A DNA stretch of 64,000 nt from Distichodus sexfasciatus (GCA_032718565.1 JAVGVS010000236.1:558001-622000), one strand, 5' to 3'; positions 23,381 to 35,461 are shown, counted from the first letter of the stretch. Notes: a model not told the origin generated them from the sequence alone. A program made the numbers and translations.

Positions 23381-24224
23381 TAGTGCTGTAACAACTCATC
23401 AATTAAATCGATTAAAATTGATTATTAAGATAGTTGGCAACTAATTTAATAATCGATTAGTTGGGTCTACGTTATTAATAGGCGTACGTCCAGAGGCTAA
23501 CCCCTAATGTAAGGGGCAAGTAAGCTAACCAAAGCCGTGGTGGCAGTAAACCACCATTAAGCTGGATGCTGGCCACCATAAACGAAGAATAAGAAGGAGA
23601 CGTGAACCAGTGCTGTGTCTCTCCCTCACAAAAGCTGAAGTAATCGCGTAGAAACGCATGAATCACGTTTTCGCAATGTAAACACATGTTGTTTGTTAGC
23701 GCGCACGACTCTCATAGGGAAGTCGTTCACTGAAGCGTTCCAGTTCAGTCAAATCTTCCCATTTATTACAGACAAAACTCATTCTTAGCTGATGAATAAC
23801 AAAAACAACCAGTGTTCTACTCACAATACAGCCATTTACTTGATATTTACAGTGATTATTCCGACGCGCGTCCTCCACGTTATTGTGACACGACTGTCAT
23901 GTGGAACGCCATCTTGCGCAAAAATGTAGTTCTCTCCCAGAAATGAGTCAAAAATGAGTTACAGTCAAAAATGAGTACAAATTGGCTAAAAATGACCAAT
24001 ATTTCAGTATTTCTTCATGTTAAAATAGTCAGAAAATATTTTTATCCATTTTATAATGTTAGAAAGTAAAAACTAAATATAGAAAAATAGAAACAGGCAG
24101 TTTGGTTTATAAAAAAAAATCCTGGAAATGAATGCTCCCCCCCCCCCTTTTTGTCTGATTAATAATTGGAAAAAATAATCAGCAGATTAATAATCTAACT
24201 AAATAATTGTTACTTGCAGCCCTA
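23381..24224. mobile_element. Non-autonomous hAT element, family B, copy 1
   Basis: It starts TAGTGCTGTAACAACTCATC and ends TTGTTACTTGCAGCCCTA. An exact 8-bp target duplication, ACAGGATG, lies at 23373-23380 and 24225-24232. Length is 844 bp. Subterminal ATCGATTAAAATTGATTATT is shared with the family B copy at 29327-30018. No transposase frame is recognisable. Confidence 0.92.
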
Positions 24225-24232
24225 ACAGGATG

Positions 24233-26215
24233 TAATGTCTGCGAAAGCATAACATCAACATTGTTATTTCTATTCACTCTTCCACCTGTATGGAACAGTA
24301 TTTTATTTACAACTCCAGAAAAAAATGAGAGCCTACATCATTTTATTTCTGAGTCATTGTTTTTACAGTTTGTGGCTGTGTGCTCGTGTGAAAAGTTAAT
24401 GTTCTTTTATAACTTTACCATGCTTATTTCAGAATCTCAGACATTTTTGGAGTAATCTTATCATATGGAGTAAATGATCTTAGTCTAACCTGGAAGTTGC
24501 AAACTACACATATTATTTTACAAGTATGTCATTAAAAAAATATGGTCCACAAGTCCACGGTGTCCTCATTTGCTGAGGTCTGTTTCCTCTAATCGGCAAG
24601 TTGAATCAGGTGTAAAGGTGTTGGAATATAACACGTGGAATAGCTGCTATAAAAACGGAATCACAGTTATATATTAAAATATGGACTGCTTTCTTATTTT
24701 TCACAGACCTGCAGCTGCAGTAGCTCATAACAGAATAGAAACCTGTATATTTTACACACAGAAAAAAAGTGGTGTGGTTTTATATTTTTTTCCCAACATC
24801 ATGGATATGCAGTGTAAGTTTTGAGATTAAGAGTCAATATATACATGTATATTCCTTCTACATATAGCAATGGTACATTGAGTTTTGGGCAGTTTATTTA
24901 TCACGATTAATTAGACTTGATTACGAACAGTTGACTGAAGTTATTCTTATTATTTTTAAAAATTTTGTTCTTATAGTTCACTGTAACCATTAAATGTAAT
25001 TGAAAGAAAAAAAAAACTGAACGAATAAACACAGATGTACTGTCATACTGGATGGGGCAGAGTTACATGACAACACGTGTCTTTTGAAGGGGACAGTACA
25101 TGAACACATTGGAGAAAGTATTAACACAATCCATTTTTAAGGAATTTGAGATATAAAAGTAATTGATACAGTTGTCACGGGCAGGATTACGTTTTGGTTA
25201 TTTTCTATAATTGCCAGGCCTTATGTTATGTACACACCAGCTGTTGTCAGGATCGCCAAGCGTATCCCTCTTGTAGCCAACAGCAGCGACTTGTCTTGTA
25301 TTCCTTGGCCTGATTAGGCTCATCGATCCTGATGTGTTACACCTGTGTTTGCGTGTCCAGAAGCTCGTCTCTCCTGTGTCTTTGTCCATTGTGGAGGTGT
25401 TTTTGTGTTTACAGTTGGTTTTGGTTCTTTTACCGTTTGTTTTTTCTTAAATATTTTTCGTAAACCTTGAACCCGCAACCCGTTTCCTTTTTTTCGGCAC
25501 AAAGAAAGTGTTTGTTATTTATCGATAAAAGATTTTGGCAGTACTTCTAAATTTAAATTCTGGTTTTTTAGGTAACAGTTAAGGTGGGATCACACTTACG
25601 TGGGATCATTTTTGCATCTCTTTCACTGCCAATACATTTGCATTAAGTTTAAAATCAGCTTGGCAAGACAGTTTCATCCCCAGTTTACTGAAATTAAACG
25701 CTGACACTACTTCACGCGACCCAACCACGGTGAGGGTTAGGGTTAGTGTTAGTTCAGATATGTTGTGGCTGGGGTTGATCTTTCAGATTCATCTGCTGTG
25801 CCATAAAAAGGGAGCTGGCTCTTGTCACGGCTGTATGGAGTCAAGAGATTCTATTTAATCGATGATGTGACGGACAGCTCAAAATAATTGATTAAGGGAG
25901 ACGTTGCACTGCTGCTGTAAACTTAAATAAAGCGTAGTAATGTGTTTATGACAGATTGCTAGCATGTTTTACACATGAATCTGAGAACAGTAGGCCTAAA
26001 TGTGATGAGATGTGAGTCTGTGATGATCCTGTTTGCGTGCACCTTCTGGTGTAAATGCTCTGTGGAGATGGAACATCTGATCGTCTCTTGCTTGTTTTGG
26101 GTCTTACTCACATCACTCACGCACATCCCTGCCTCAACCCATTACTAATCTTAGAAGTTAATTTTTATTTCCTAAGTTACTCTACAGCTCAGATGGGGAA
26201 ACATGTATTTTTGGT
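24233..26215. other. Unique AT-rich stretch
   Basis: No exon or recognised repeat. A segment at about 25173-25501 begins TGTCACGGGCAGG and ends CGGCACA, the TG...CA form of a retroviral-type LTR, but I see no 5-bp target duplication, polyadenylation signal or partner, so I do not call it. A GGTTAGGGTTAGTG string at 25735-25750 is too short to be telomeric. Confidence 0.4.
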
Positions 26216-26249
26216 GAATATTACACATGACGGATTTCACATACACTTC

Positions 26250-26386
26250 TCTGCATTTGACCCATCTGTGAAGAAGCAGTGGGCAGCTGAAATGGGCAGC
26301 ACCCGGGCAGCAGTGCTTGGGGATGGTACCTCAGTGGTACCTTTACCAGGTCAGGGATTCACACCGGCGACCTTCCGATCACGATC
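26250..26386 (-). mobile_element. tRNA-derived SINE, family S, copy 2 (truncated)
   Basis: Minus orientation: CTGCATTTGACCCATCTGTG, then CAGTGCTTGGGGATGGTACC, then CAGGGATTCACACC (degenerate B box) and GATCACG. Both ends are truncated relative to the full copies. The 148-residue plus frame across it is chance. Confidence 0.8.
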
Positions 26387-26389
26387 ATA

Positions 26390-26825
26390 TATATTTAGGG
26401 ATATTGGCAAGGACCTCATGATACGATGCGTATCACCGTACATGGGTCACGATATGATTATATCACAGTATATTGCGGTTCTATACATATTGCGACATTA
26501 GTATAGAGCTGAAATGCAAGTTGCTGTGTACGATCTGGGTGGTCTTAATGAGTCACATCACATTAATAATTCAGCCAAAACCACATAATTCAGAACTGAA
26601 TTTGAACTTCATAGTCTTTGCATTTCAACACACTTAACTAGTTAACCCAAAAAACGTTAAGATAAAGTGCATAAGATTGAAAGGAAGGGTCCAGTCAGTT
26701 ATCTGAGGCTGCTTGTGGTGCATGATTCTTTCCTTCGGAAATATCGAGCTAAAAATCGATGTAGTATATCATGAAAGAAAATATCACGATATATTGACGT
26801 ATCGCTTTTTTTTGCACAGCCCCTG
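26390..26825. mobile_element. Probable hAT MITE remnant
   Basis: The left part has GTATCACCGTACATGGGTCA and CACGATATGATTATATCAC. The right part has GAAAATATCACGATATATTG and GCGATACGT-like strings (reverse complement), ending near TTTGCACAGCCCC. The facing CACGATAT blocks suggest inverted termini. No target duplication found; limits approximate. Confidence 0.45.
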
Positions 26826-26886
26826 TGGCTGATTAGTGTATTTTTCCGAATGGTTATTATTCAACCCCTCCCCCAAAAAGTCAATA

Positions 26887-26911
26887 AGAATAATAATAAT
26901 AATAATAATAA
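26887..26911. repeat. (AAT)n microsatellite
   Basis: Uninterrupted AAT trinucleotide run of about 25 bases. Confidence 0.95.
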
Positions 26912-26973
26912 AAACCGAGCTATGAACTAAACCATGGATTTGGAAAACAGTTACACCCCTAATTAGTGAGTAT

Positions 26974-27459
26974 TAGTGGTTGACCGATTATTGGCTGGGC
27001 CAATTATCTGGGGCCGATATTACGCACTTCGCCGATTATCGGTATCAGTGTTTAATTTTGACCATCTCCGATATTAAGTAATTACAAGGTGCCCTACTGT
27101 GACTCCACTGACGTCTCTTCTCTCTGTGCTGTTTGCCCTCGACCCGCTGCTTCATTTAATGTCCCGCCCACAACAGTCTCTGATTGGCTATGCGTCACAC
27201 GAGTAGTAGCCAATCAGCACTGAAGCCTTGTTGTCACTCACATCACACTCACACACAAGCGCAGCGTGATGCTCAGAGAAGGCGAAGTTTCAGCTGAGAG
27301 AGGGGAGAGAGAGGAGAGTTTCAGCTGAGCTTTGTGTGTGTAAAACTCAGAATTTTCTTTTCTTTGCATATTGGTTCCAAATATCGGTTATCGGCCCCGA
27401 TAACTAGCAATAAGCGGCACCAATATCGGCCCTGAAAAACCAATATCGGTCGACCTCTA
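26974..27459. mobile_element. 486-bp hAT MITE (TGGTTGACCGAT type)
   Basis: It starts TAGTGGTTGACCGATTATTG and ends CAATATCGGTCGACCTCTA, which are inverted repeats. Flanks GTGAGTAT (26966-26973) and GCAAGTAT (27460-27467) match at 6 of 8 positions and fit an old 8-bp target duplication. The body includes facing CCGATATTACG and GGCCCCGATAACTAG segments. No coding sequence. Confidence 0.85.
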
Positions 27460-27467
27460 GCAAGTAT

Positions 27468-28277
27468 CTCACCTCTTTTTTTTTTTAACCACCACCACAT
27501 GGTGGCAGAAAACCCAAAATAAACGAATAAACGTAGTGTCTCCGGTGATGTTCTTTGTTGTTAATATTGTGTTGTGAAGTTGCTGCAAGCCCCAAGCGCT
27601 TGTCACATCTGTTCTAACACTCTACGAGCAGTTTTTCGTCTCATGAAAGCGTGAGAATGCGATGTAATCCATCCCAGCTAACCCAGCTCTGCCAAACCCC
27701 TGGTCTGCCTCCATGACCTTCGCTCAGTCTTGTATACGCATGTGGTGTCAGGATCCCATGAGAACGCACCTCTCGTCTTCAAACAGGCTCCAGCAGCTTT
27801 CTGGGCCAGGTGAAAGTGAGCGAGTGTGAGGGAGAGAGAGATGTCCTCTACGTCTCTAGAGAACGCGTCTTAAACCGAACTTCCGTCCTGGCCTTCGCGG
27901 CCAACTCTTTAATGGTGATTTATAGTCGGCGTGCGTAAGAGACAGAAGGCAAGGCCGAAGCTCCTTTCAGACTCGGTGCACCTCAAAAACAAAAGCTGCT
28001 ATGCAGACGCCTCAAGGTCCGACAATGTCCAAAACACACTGAAGGTCAGGGAAGAAGGTGTGAATGCCTCCTGATGATTAGACATTTTTGTTTTAGAGGT
28101 CTGTGTGCCTTTTTGCAGCTTCCACACACGGAGAATTGCTCCTTAGTTTCAGAATAAAAGCAATAGGAAGCACACCAGTTACTCACACTGTTACTAGCAC
28201 AGTACTAGCCACTTTAGTGGATAAAAGTATCTATTGGTCATTTTATATTGCCTACTTTTAATGACCACTTCATGAAA
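27468..28277. other. Unique stretch
   Basis: Complex sequence of ordinary composition, no exon or repeat recognised. It follows a T-run at 27477-27487. Confidence 0.4.
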
Positions 28278-28505
28278 GTGAAAGTGAGTGATCATTTTGT
28301 CAGTGTGAACGCACCACATCGAAATGTGACCTCTGCATTTGACCCATCCGTGAAGGAGCAGGGGGTCAGCTGACATGTGCAGCGGCCAGGGAGCAGTGCC
28401 TAGGGGACGGTACCTTGCTGATGAGTACCTCAGGGGTACCTTTACCAGTCCGGGATTCAAACTGGCGACCTTCTGATCACCGTAACTAGCCTTAACCGTT
28501 ACACT
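28278..28505 (-). mobile_element. tRNA-derived SINE, family S, copy 3
   Basis: Near full length on the minus strand: tail AGTGAGTGATCATTTTGTCA, body GTGACCTCTGCATTTGACCC and GACGGTACCTTGCTGATGAG, then TCCGGGATTCAAACTGGC (B-box complement), and CTTAACCGTTACAC (A-box complement). Confidence 0.88.
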
Positions 28506-28547
28506 GCACTGCACTACACTACACGACTCAAATCAAACATTTAATGT

Positions 28548-29100
28548 TTGTCACGCGCACTCCACTCCGCGGCCGGTAATTGGAATGGGACGCGGCCGGT
28601 CGCGGTTCAAAGGGTATTTAAGGATTCACTTCCTCGCGGCGCGTCGCTCTGCCATTAGAGTCCACCCGGCCCTCTTCCGATTTTCATCGGCATCAGCTGT
28701 GAGTACTCCAGTTATTGGGTTCATCTCTTTGTTAGAGTGTGTGTCGCTAGAACGCGGATTATTGTGGTAATCCTTACTAAGAAAGTTCTAATATCAACTC
28801 GCATGGCTTTCCTGCCTACTCGCGCTCTCAGCCGCGTTTGGGCTAACCAGCACGCTACAAGGGCTAACGAGTAGCAAATTTGTTACATCCTAACCAGATC
28901 ACTGTCAAATTGTGAAAGTGTGGCATTCGGTTCATATCCTAATCAGATCCCTGTCCGAATCGGAGAGCATTCCTACAGCCGCCTAACCCGGCCGCTGGAA
29001 GTTTGCTCGCGTCTGCCTTTCTCGTCAAATCCTTACCAGATCCCTGACGAATCTGACAGTTATCGCAAAACAAACTCAAACGTAGTGAATATTTAGTTAC
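28548..29100 (+). repeat. GC-rich block, possible retrotransposon LTR or 5' UTR
   Basis: A CpG-rich segment with CGGCCGG repeats and a TATA-like GGGTATTTAAGG at about 28612 is followed by three diverged copies of a unit near ATCCTAACCAGATCCCTGTC (about 28886, 28935 and 29026). Promoter-like sequence followed by short repeats resembles an LTR or LINE 5' end, but there is no coding sequence, partner or target duplication here. The identity is a guess; the three-copy repeat is directly visible. Confidence 0.3.
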
Positions 29101-29244
29101 AAAATGTGTGCCAGTTTTAGTTACAAAAAGAAGTTACCTTTTATGTTATCACAACTAGGTAAATATCCAGGTACTAAATGTGTGCTGATTTCCTGTTACA
29201 AAACAAGCTTGAGGTCAACTTCCACAGTCACCTCCAGTGTTGAC

Positions 29245-30371
29245 TAGAGGTGTGAACCTTCACTGGTCTCACAATTCGATTCAATTATGATTATCATGCC
29301 AACTAGTCGATTCGATACAGTGTTTTTAAAACTGCAACTAACGATTATTTTGTTAATCCATTAATCTGCCGATTCTTTTTCAGATGAATCGATTATTAAT
29401 TGGATAAAAAGAAGCAAAACCTATTTCATTTCCAGCATTTTTTAAATAAACCAAACTGCCTGTTTCTATTTTTCTATATAGATTTTTTACTCTCTAACGT
29501 TATAAAATGGAACAAAAAAATCATATTAATTGAAAATGAAGAAATATTGACGTGTTGGCCATTTTTAGGCAATAACTTCCTGTCAGGGAAGTCATTCACT
29601 GAAGCAGTCAAATCATTTATTACAGACAAAACTCATTTTAGCTGATGAAGAGCGAAAACAGCCAGAGTTCTACTCACTATACAGCCATTTACTTGGTACT
29701 TTCAGTACTTTATTCCGACGCCAAAACTTCAATATTTCTTAATTTTTCATTTAATCAGTAAATATTTTTTCCATTTTATAATGTTAGAGAGTAAAAAATA
29801 AATGTAGAAAAACAGAAACGTTTGGTTTATTAAAGAATGCTGGAAATGACAGCCCCCCCCTCCCCCCCCTTTTGTTTTATCCAATTAATAATCGAGTCAT
29901 CAGAAAAATAACCGGAAGGTTAATCGATTAACAAAATAATCGTGAGTTGCAGCCCTAGTTGCCGACTATCTTAATAATCGATTTTAATTGATTTAATCGA
30001 TTAGTTGTTGCAGCCCTAGATATTTTGATTCATCACGATGCATTCCATCAGTTCTTCTACATTACGCCACATTGCACACAGATTGGGCGCGAATCGCAAA
30101 TCGGGCAGCCGTCGTTACTACCGGGACGCTCTTTCCAACTAGAATTTCTAATGCCGTAGCCAGAAAATCACCAAGCAATGACATTTTGACAAAATCCAGG
30201 GGCTTAAAATGGATTGCATGTTACAGACCACCGCCGTAGACCGCCGGGGTGCCGCGGAATACCGATTGAAAACCCCGGTATAATCTGTTGTGACTTGCCG
30301 CTCCATCGACGCAGACTCGCCCACGTATGCATCGCGATGCAGTGATTATGTCATTCATTTCAACATCCCTA
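29245..30371 (+). mobile_element. hAT element, family C, copy 1, carrying a nested family B element
   Basis: It starts TAGAGGTGTGAACCTTCACT and ends TTCAACATCCCTA. Flanks GTGTTGAC (29237-29244) and GTGTTCAC (30372-30379) match at 7 of 8 positions. The reverse-oriented relative at 50780-51210 shares both ends and the middle (TTACAGACCACCGCC-like, GTTGAAACCCC-like). The family B element at 29327-30018 is inserted within it, so family C landed here first. Confidence 0.88.
29327..30018 (-). mobile_element. hAT element, family B, copy 2 (nested, reverse orientation)
   Basis: The right end (GATTAGTTGTTGCAGCCCTA) is the reverse complement of a family B start. The body shares GTCATTCACTGAAGC and ACTCATTTTAGCTGATGAA with the 23381-24224 copy. 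An extra internal terminus, GTGAGTTGCAGCCCTA, ends at about 29957, so the right side shows two consecutive family B ends. Flanking duplicates are degenerate (AGTGTTTT versus GATATTTT). Confidence 0.75.
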
Positions 30372-30379
30372 GTGTTCAC

Positions 30380-31043
30380 ACAGAGCAGCGTAATTCAACG
30401 ACGCAGTAAACTATTTAAAAACCAATTACAACCCATTACAGGACGGCTAACTACCGCTTGGGCTTTGCTCCTGCAGCTGAGCTCTGTCAGGTCTTTTTTT
30501 TTTGATTTTATAGATGGGACAGAGCTCCAGATTAGATCTCGGATTGAACGGCAGATTAATGGTTACTTCTGCAGGACAGGGCCGATTGCTCTGTCTCTTT
30601 GACATCTCAGAGTCTACATGGGGGCTAGTGATCAAAGTGAATGCCGACCAGGACTGGCAGGGTTGACAGAGAGTTCTGCCCATCAGTTAAGCTTGTTTTT
30701 GGACAAATACAACACAGTCAGGTCGTTCTGCCTAAGTGCTGATAATGCTCGGGATTCATTAGGCGAGTGATGATCTCTTCCCATAGAAGACGAGCCTGTT
30801 CTCTAAGCAGTTCATTCATCAGCAGCTTTTTGTGGAGTTCTTATTCATGGATTTGCACTTTTGGACTTCAAGGAAATGAAAGCGGCGCATAAATAGTTGT
30901 TATAAAGATATTTTCAGTTTTCTTAATTTATTTACAGTATATCACCTTGCAAGATTCTAGACATTCACCTTCTTCTGTTTGCCCTTGAACATTCGTAATT
31001 TTTGGTCTAATTGCAGACGGGGCCTTGATGCCATCCCTGCGGG

Positions 31044-31044
<1 letters not shown>
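30380..31044. other. Unique stretch
   Basis: No repeat recognised; complex DNA with ordinary composition. Open frames overlap on both strands without domains. Confidence 0.4.

Positions 31045-31077
<33 letters not shown>
31045..31077. repeat. (CA)n microsatellite
   Basis: Uninterrupted CA run of about 32 bases. A second imperfect CA/CG tract is at about 31418-31455. Confidence 0.95.
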
Positions 31078-31078
<1 letters not shown>

Positions 31079-31459
31079 CACTGAGACTTTCTCAGAGGAC
31101 CCAAAAGTGCACATACCCTCTTCGGAGCAGTCAACAGAAAACAAACCCAGAAAACAAACGCGCCCGCATCTCCTCGCTCTTCTTCCTCCAGCTCCCCGGT
31201 GTGTGTACATTGGTGTATGTGCTGTCTGCAGTCCTCATCAAGCCCCTTTCTCCACCTTCCTCCAACCCCCCCTCCCACCCAAGCCTCCACCGTCACTAAT
31301 CAATGTCTCGCCTAATCCCCTGCATGTCTTCTGTACGCTCGCGCGCAGGCCCAGCGAATATCGGCTGAATCGATTCTGGACGACGGGCGGGGGAGTTAGC
31401 TCCCACGACAAGGCAAAACGCACGCACACACGCACACACGCGCTCACACACACTCCACT

Positions 31460-33660
31460 GGAATCAGCAGCTCATTACCCGCGTGTTTGTCGCCATTGAT
31501 TCCGCCGGACGCGCAAGCCTGCCATTTCAGCCCACTCTTCGTCTCCATTATGGTGCGAGACCGTCTTCATCTACTACTCGGCTTTGGACCGTTGGGCTCG
31601 TCCCCTCGTGACTTGCTTTAGGCCTTTGACTCATGCTTGTCCTTTACTAAAACTACTCAATCTATCTCTGTCTCCCACGGCCCACCAGAGGCCTATCCCG
31701 ATGTGGCACCAGGGACCAACTTGGCAGCTATTTCCTTCTCTTAAAACTCCGCTCGAGGGAGAGTATATCCAGGTACAGTCCCGAAGCTGATTTGGCCGCA
31801 AAAACGTCAAACACCCCTTCCCTCTGGCGTGATCTGAAATCCCCACCGGCCATGGCAAGAGCGGAACCCCGACCAAATCCTCACAAACAACTCTTTCTGC
31901 TCGCCCGTCCGCGCTCTCCCAGTGCCGACCACAAAACTGGAACGGAGAGACTGATTGTCTAGCGCGAGGGTGATAACCCGAGGAAAAAATAACGTTCCGC
32001 CGAATCAAAGCGCCTTGTTGTCTCGTCCAGTCCGGGGTTCGGACCGCTCCCGTGTTGCGAAAGAATGGCTTCAAGGAGCGACAGCCTGAGAAGCGCGAAT
32101 GGCTTGCTTTGTTTATTCCTCATATGTAATTAGCTTTGGAGAAAGCTAGCAAAACCGAATTCTTCTTCTTTTGCTCCGCAATTATAGGATCAGTCGTCGC
32201 AAATATTCCCACTGAGTGTCAGATATCCTGCCCACACGGTCCCTGTCCGCCAAATAAAAACAGCCATCAGTTGGTTTTCTGTTTACTGCAATGCCGGGCG
32301 TCTCTTAACGAGTGTGAGAGCGAATATTCAGGCCCATTCTGTACTAATGTGGCCTAACGGGGTGGTTAGCCATGTGCCCAGACTCGTCACCATCTTGCCT
32401 GGAATCTAATTAGGCAATTAAATAATTTCCCGAATGATATGAACGGCAACAGACTATTCCTGACATTCTGGGGATGGAGGAAATGTTGAACTGTATCTCT
32501 TTAACGGGCGGCCGATCACATAACTCTGGTCTGTTAAGTGCTCTTTTATTCACTGGATCAATTAGTGCTAATCCAATTACTAATCCCGCCGGCCATTAAG
32601 AAAGAACAATGTGGAATCGACAAAGAGTGAGTGAAGGAAAATTGATGCCGTTGTAGATCACAATGCTAATTCCCCACCATATAATTCATTTTGTTTTGCG
32701 CGCGCACCATGCCTTGTGTTTCCAGAACGGTGTCGTTAAAGTACTTAAACTTTGTATTCAAATTCGCCATGTTTAATATGTAAAAGACTCGCTTCGCCCA
32801 GAAAGGAGCCGAGGATTAGCGCAACAATGGCTCGAAGATTAATTTCAATGAGAGATCTCCTCGCTCGCTCTGTTTCGCGGCATTTGAATTCATCAGTTCA
32901 ATTAGGATCCGTTCCTCTTTTTATCGTTCCACCGAAAAGGAAAGAAAAAAAAAAAAAAAAAAGCGTGGCTGAGTGTGGGAGTTATGGAAGAGTGTTTGAA
33001 CAGATTAGCAGGGAGCTAATAGTCATTAGAGGTCTACTTCAGCTGCGCTAATCAACTTAGCCAAGGGACTCATCAATGTGTTTGTTTACCAGGCTCTTAA
33101 TACTCTTATTGGCTTACTGTGCAGCAAGATGGCGAAGATGGAAAGCGTGACTTCAGCCTCCTCACCCACTGACTCACTTTTTTTGAAAATCACTGGAAAA
33201 TGGATAGGGCGGGGATGGAGGAGTTTACTTTTTTTGCCAAGACTCTTTATTGCAGCGCTCCGGGGCTTTAATAAGCACTTCTGGTTTTAGAGAAAAGGCT
33301 CACTTTCTCCGTTTACTTTAAGCAAAAACGGACTGGCATGTCATTTGTTGAATTGTTGCGATGACGTCACAGCTGTAGTGTGACATTTCTGTCTGGTTGT
33401 TGTTGGACTTGCAAAAAGTTAACAAACCCATCACGTGCTTTGAGACTGGATAAGATCATGTCACAGCATCTCCTTTGAATCTGAGTGATCTCTTTGCTTT
33501 ACAACTCAACTACACTTGAGCTTTGGGTCATAAACCGACGGCCAAATATTGCTCTTAAGGTTTTACCTGGTAGAGAGTGGACTTCATATTTCCATCAACT
33601 ACTATTCGGACAGGGTTAGTTTTCCATGAGGCCGCGGGGTAACGTTATTTTACCACAGGG
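31460..33660. other. Long repeat-poor stretch, candidate conserved non-coding DNA
   Basis: This is the longest stretch in the window with almost no simple repeat (one A-run at about 32945-32962) and no transposon. From about 32100 it is dense in homeodomain-type cores: TGTAATTAGC at about 32125, CTAATTAGGCAATTAAATAA at about 32406, and CAATTAGTGCTAATCC at about 32559. Two TAATCC (OTX/PITX-type) cores lie at 32569-32574 and 32581-32586. I see no exon: the frames are short and lack domains. That it is regulatory is inference from composition and absence of repeats. Confidence 0.35.
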
Positions 33661-33665
33661 CTCTT

Positions 33666-33908
33666 TGGGGCAGTTGGTGGCGTAACGGTATGGTGTTTGC
33701 CCTGTGATCAGAAGGTCGCAGGTTCGAATCCAGGGCCAGTAAAGTTACCGCTGAGGTGCTCATGAGCAAGGTACCGTCCCCAGGCACTGCTCTCTGGGCG
33801 CTTGTTAGCTGCCCACTGCTTCTTCACGGATGGGTTAAATGCAGGGGTCACATTTGGTTGTGTTGCTGGTGGTGTGTTCACAATGACAAACAATCACTCA
33901 CTTTCACT
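33666..33908 (+). mobile_element. tRNA-derived SINE, family S, copy 4 (best preserved)
   Basis: Near full length. It has the A-box region GTTGGTGGCGTAACGGTATG and B box GGTTCGAATCC at 33721-33731. Next come CTCATGAGCAAGGTACCGTC, GCTGCCCACTGCTTCTTCAC, and the tail GTGTTCACAATGACAAACAA ending CACTTTCACTT. Polymerase III promoter boxes are intact by eye. The 61- and 69-residue frames across it are SINE translations. Confidence 0.92.
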
Positions 33909-35007
33909 TAATATTAACGGCCGATCCGGACTAAAATTCCCAAGAAGTGGGAGTTGTAACTCGATGTACGTACCGACGTCACCTCGCTGTCATCATGCTA
34001 CATTGCAATAAGCAATAAGAAACTTCTCACAAGAGCTTTTGTCCTGGCAAAGATTTTGTTTCACAGCACTGTGTGGTTTAAAAGCCAAAGTAAATCAAGC
34101 AAATGTTATAAATTTTCCCACCGTTTAAATTGCTGCAATGTTTTCGGGCATGAGTTTGGATGTGGTTTTGAACTTTTTATGCAATATCCAGTTAAACTCG
34201 AAAGCAGAAAATAGGCGATCCAGAGAAATCTGCACAGAAAACCTGCTAGGCATCTGCACTCCATGAACTGGGTCACACACTTCTGCTGTAAAGCAGATGA
34301 TTCAATTGAACAATTTTATACTGAATATTAGTGAAAAATGATGTGGGATCAGTAGAGTTCAACAGTTTTGCTCCAACTGGTTAGATTTATGCACGATCAT
34401 AAAAGTCACTTGACTGTGGCGTGTTTTGTTGAATGTTTTTTGTCACAACCAACCGGTCAACCTAGACTGTGTTAATATGAGCCTGAAAAGGTGTTCTGAA
34501 AAAGTGGACACATGATCTGCGCCGCACCCTCGGCCGTTATGACGATGAGAGATGAGAAGAACGCTTTATGTCTTCCCTTTTATGAAACTGAAAAGGATTT
34601 CCTGTCCTCGTACCCACCCAGGTTTGGTAAACCAAGGCAACTCGCCCCTGATACCACCTCTATCCAGTCACCCAGCTTCTCACAAACATTCTCTCATATC
34701 CTGCCACTGTCCTGACCTTTTGGCTGAAGATGGAATAGAGGTGGAAGGACTAAAGAATTCCCCCTCATCGAGACAGATGGATGTTTCGGAACAAGACTAT
34801 CCGATAAGAGGAACGTCACCTTTATTTGGAGTCAACTCATAAATCCACCACAGGGCTGGATGACGCTGCAGGTTGTGGTGTCCGCTGTTCAGAGTTCACG
34901 ATTTAATACACAGGGAGTTCGGCACTCGGCGGACGGAAGGTGGTCGTAAGTCGCAATGAAAACAGAACAGAGGTCGTGGATAAATCCGGGAGCCGCACGG
35001 TCATTTT
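33909..35007. other. Unique stretch
   Basis: No exon or repeat recognised. Frames at 34512-34842 overlap in two plus frames without domain or splice context. Confidence 0.4.
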
Positions 35008-35226
35008 AAGTGAGTGATTATTTGTCAGTGTGAATCACCACAGCACGTCACACGGTGCGCCACAAGGAATTGTGACCTCTGCTTTTGACCCAGCAGTGGG
35101 CAGCTTTGTCAGTGCTGGAGAGCAGCGCTTGGGAACGGTACTTTGATCGTGAGTACCTCAGTGTGATCTTTACCGGTCCAGGACTTGAACCAACGACCTT
35201 CTAACAGTTACGCTACCAACTTCCCC
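35008..35226 (-). mobile_element. tRNA-derived SINE, family S, copy 5
   Basis: Minus orientation: AGTGAGTGATTATTTGTCAG, GTGACCTCTGCTTTTGACCC, GTACCTCAGTGTGATCTTTA, then CCAGGACTTGAACC (B-box complement) and GTTACGCTACCAACTTCCCC. It has an internal deletion around CAGCAGTGGGCAGC. Confidence 0.88.
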
Positions 35227-35255
35227 CAAGAGTAGTGTATTGAATGTGTTGAAGA

Positions 35256-35440
35256 TACATTTACAGCGTCTAATCCAGAGTCAGTTTCATTTTCAGAATT
35301 ACAGGCACGGTGTCCTTGAAGCAACTTAGGTTCAAGGCTCTTTCTCAGGCACCCATTGGCGTTAGTGCTGGAGGTAGGATTTGAAGCCATGACCTCTCGG
35401 TCCAGAGGCGAGTATCCTAACCACTAGATCGTCACCACCC
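35256..35440 (-). mobile_element. Second tRNA-derived SINE family (V-SINE-like), copy 1
   Basis: Minus orientation. It runs from ACATTTACAGCGTCTAATCC through TGTCCTTGAAGCAACTTAGG and GTGCTGGAGGTAGGATTTGA, with the B-box complement in GGATTTGAAGCCATGACC. The end CTAACCACTAGATCGTCACC is an A-box complement. The ACATTTACAGC end matches the L2-like 3' tail seen at 39148 and 59220, as expected of a SINE mobilised by that LINE. Confidence 0.75.
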
Positions 35441-35461
35441 TCCTGTGTGTATACTGTAGTG

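Noticed and set aside
25173..25501. Possible solo LTR (TGTCACGG...CGGCACA)
   Set aside because: TG...CA ends only; no 5-bp target duplication, polyadenylation signal or second copy in the window.
33666..33740. Possible tRNA gene
   Set aside because: A and B boxes are present, but the sequence is the head of the family S SINE repeated eleven times here; no cloverleaf acceptor stem and the SINE body follows.
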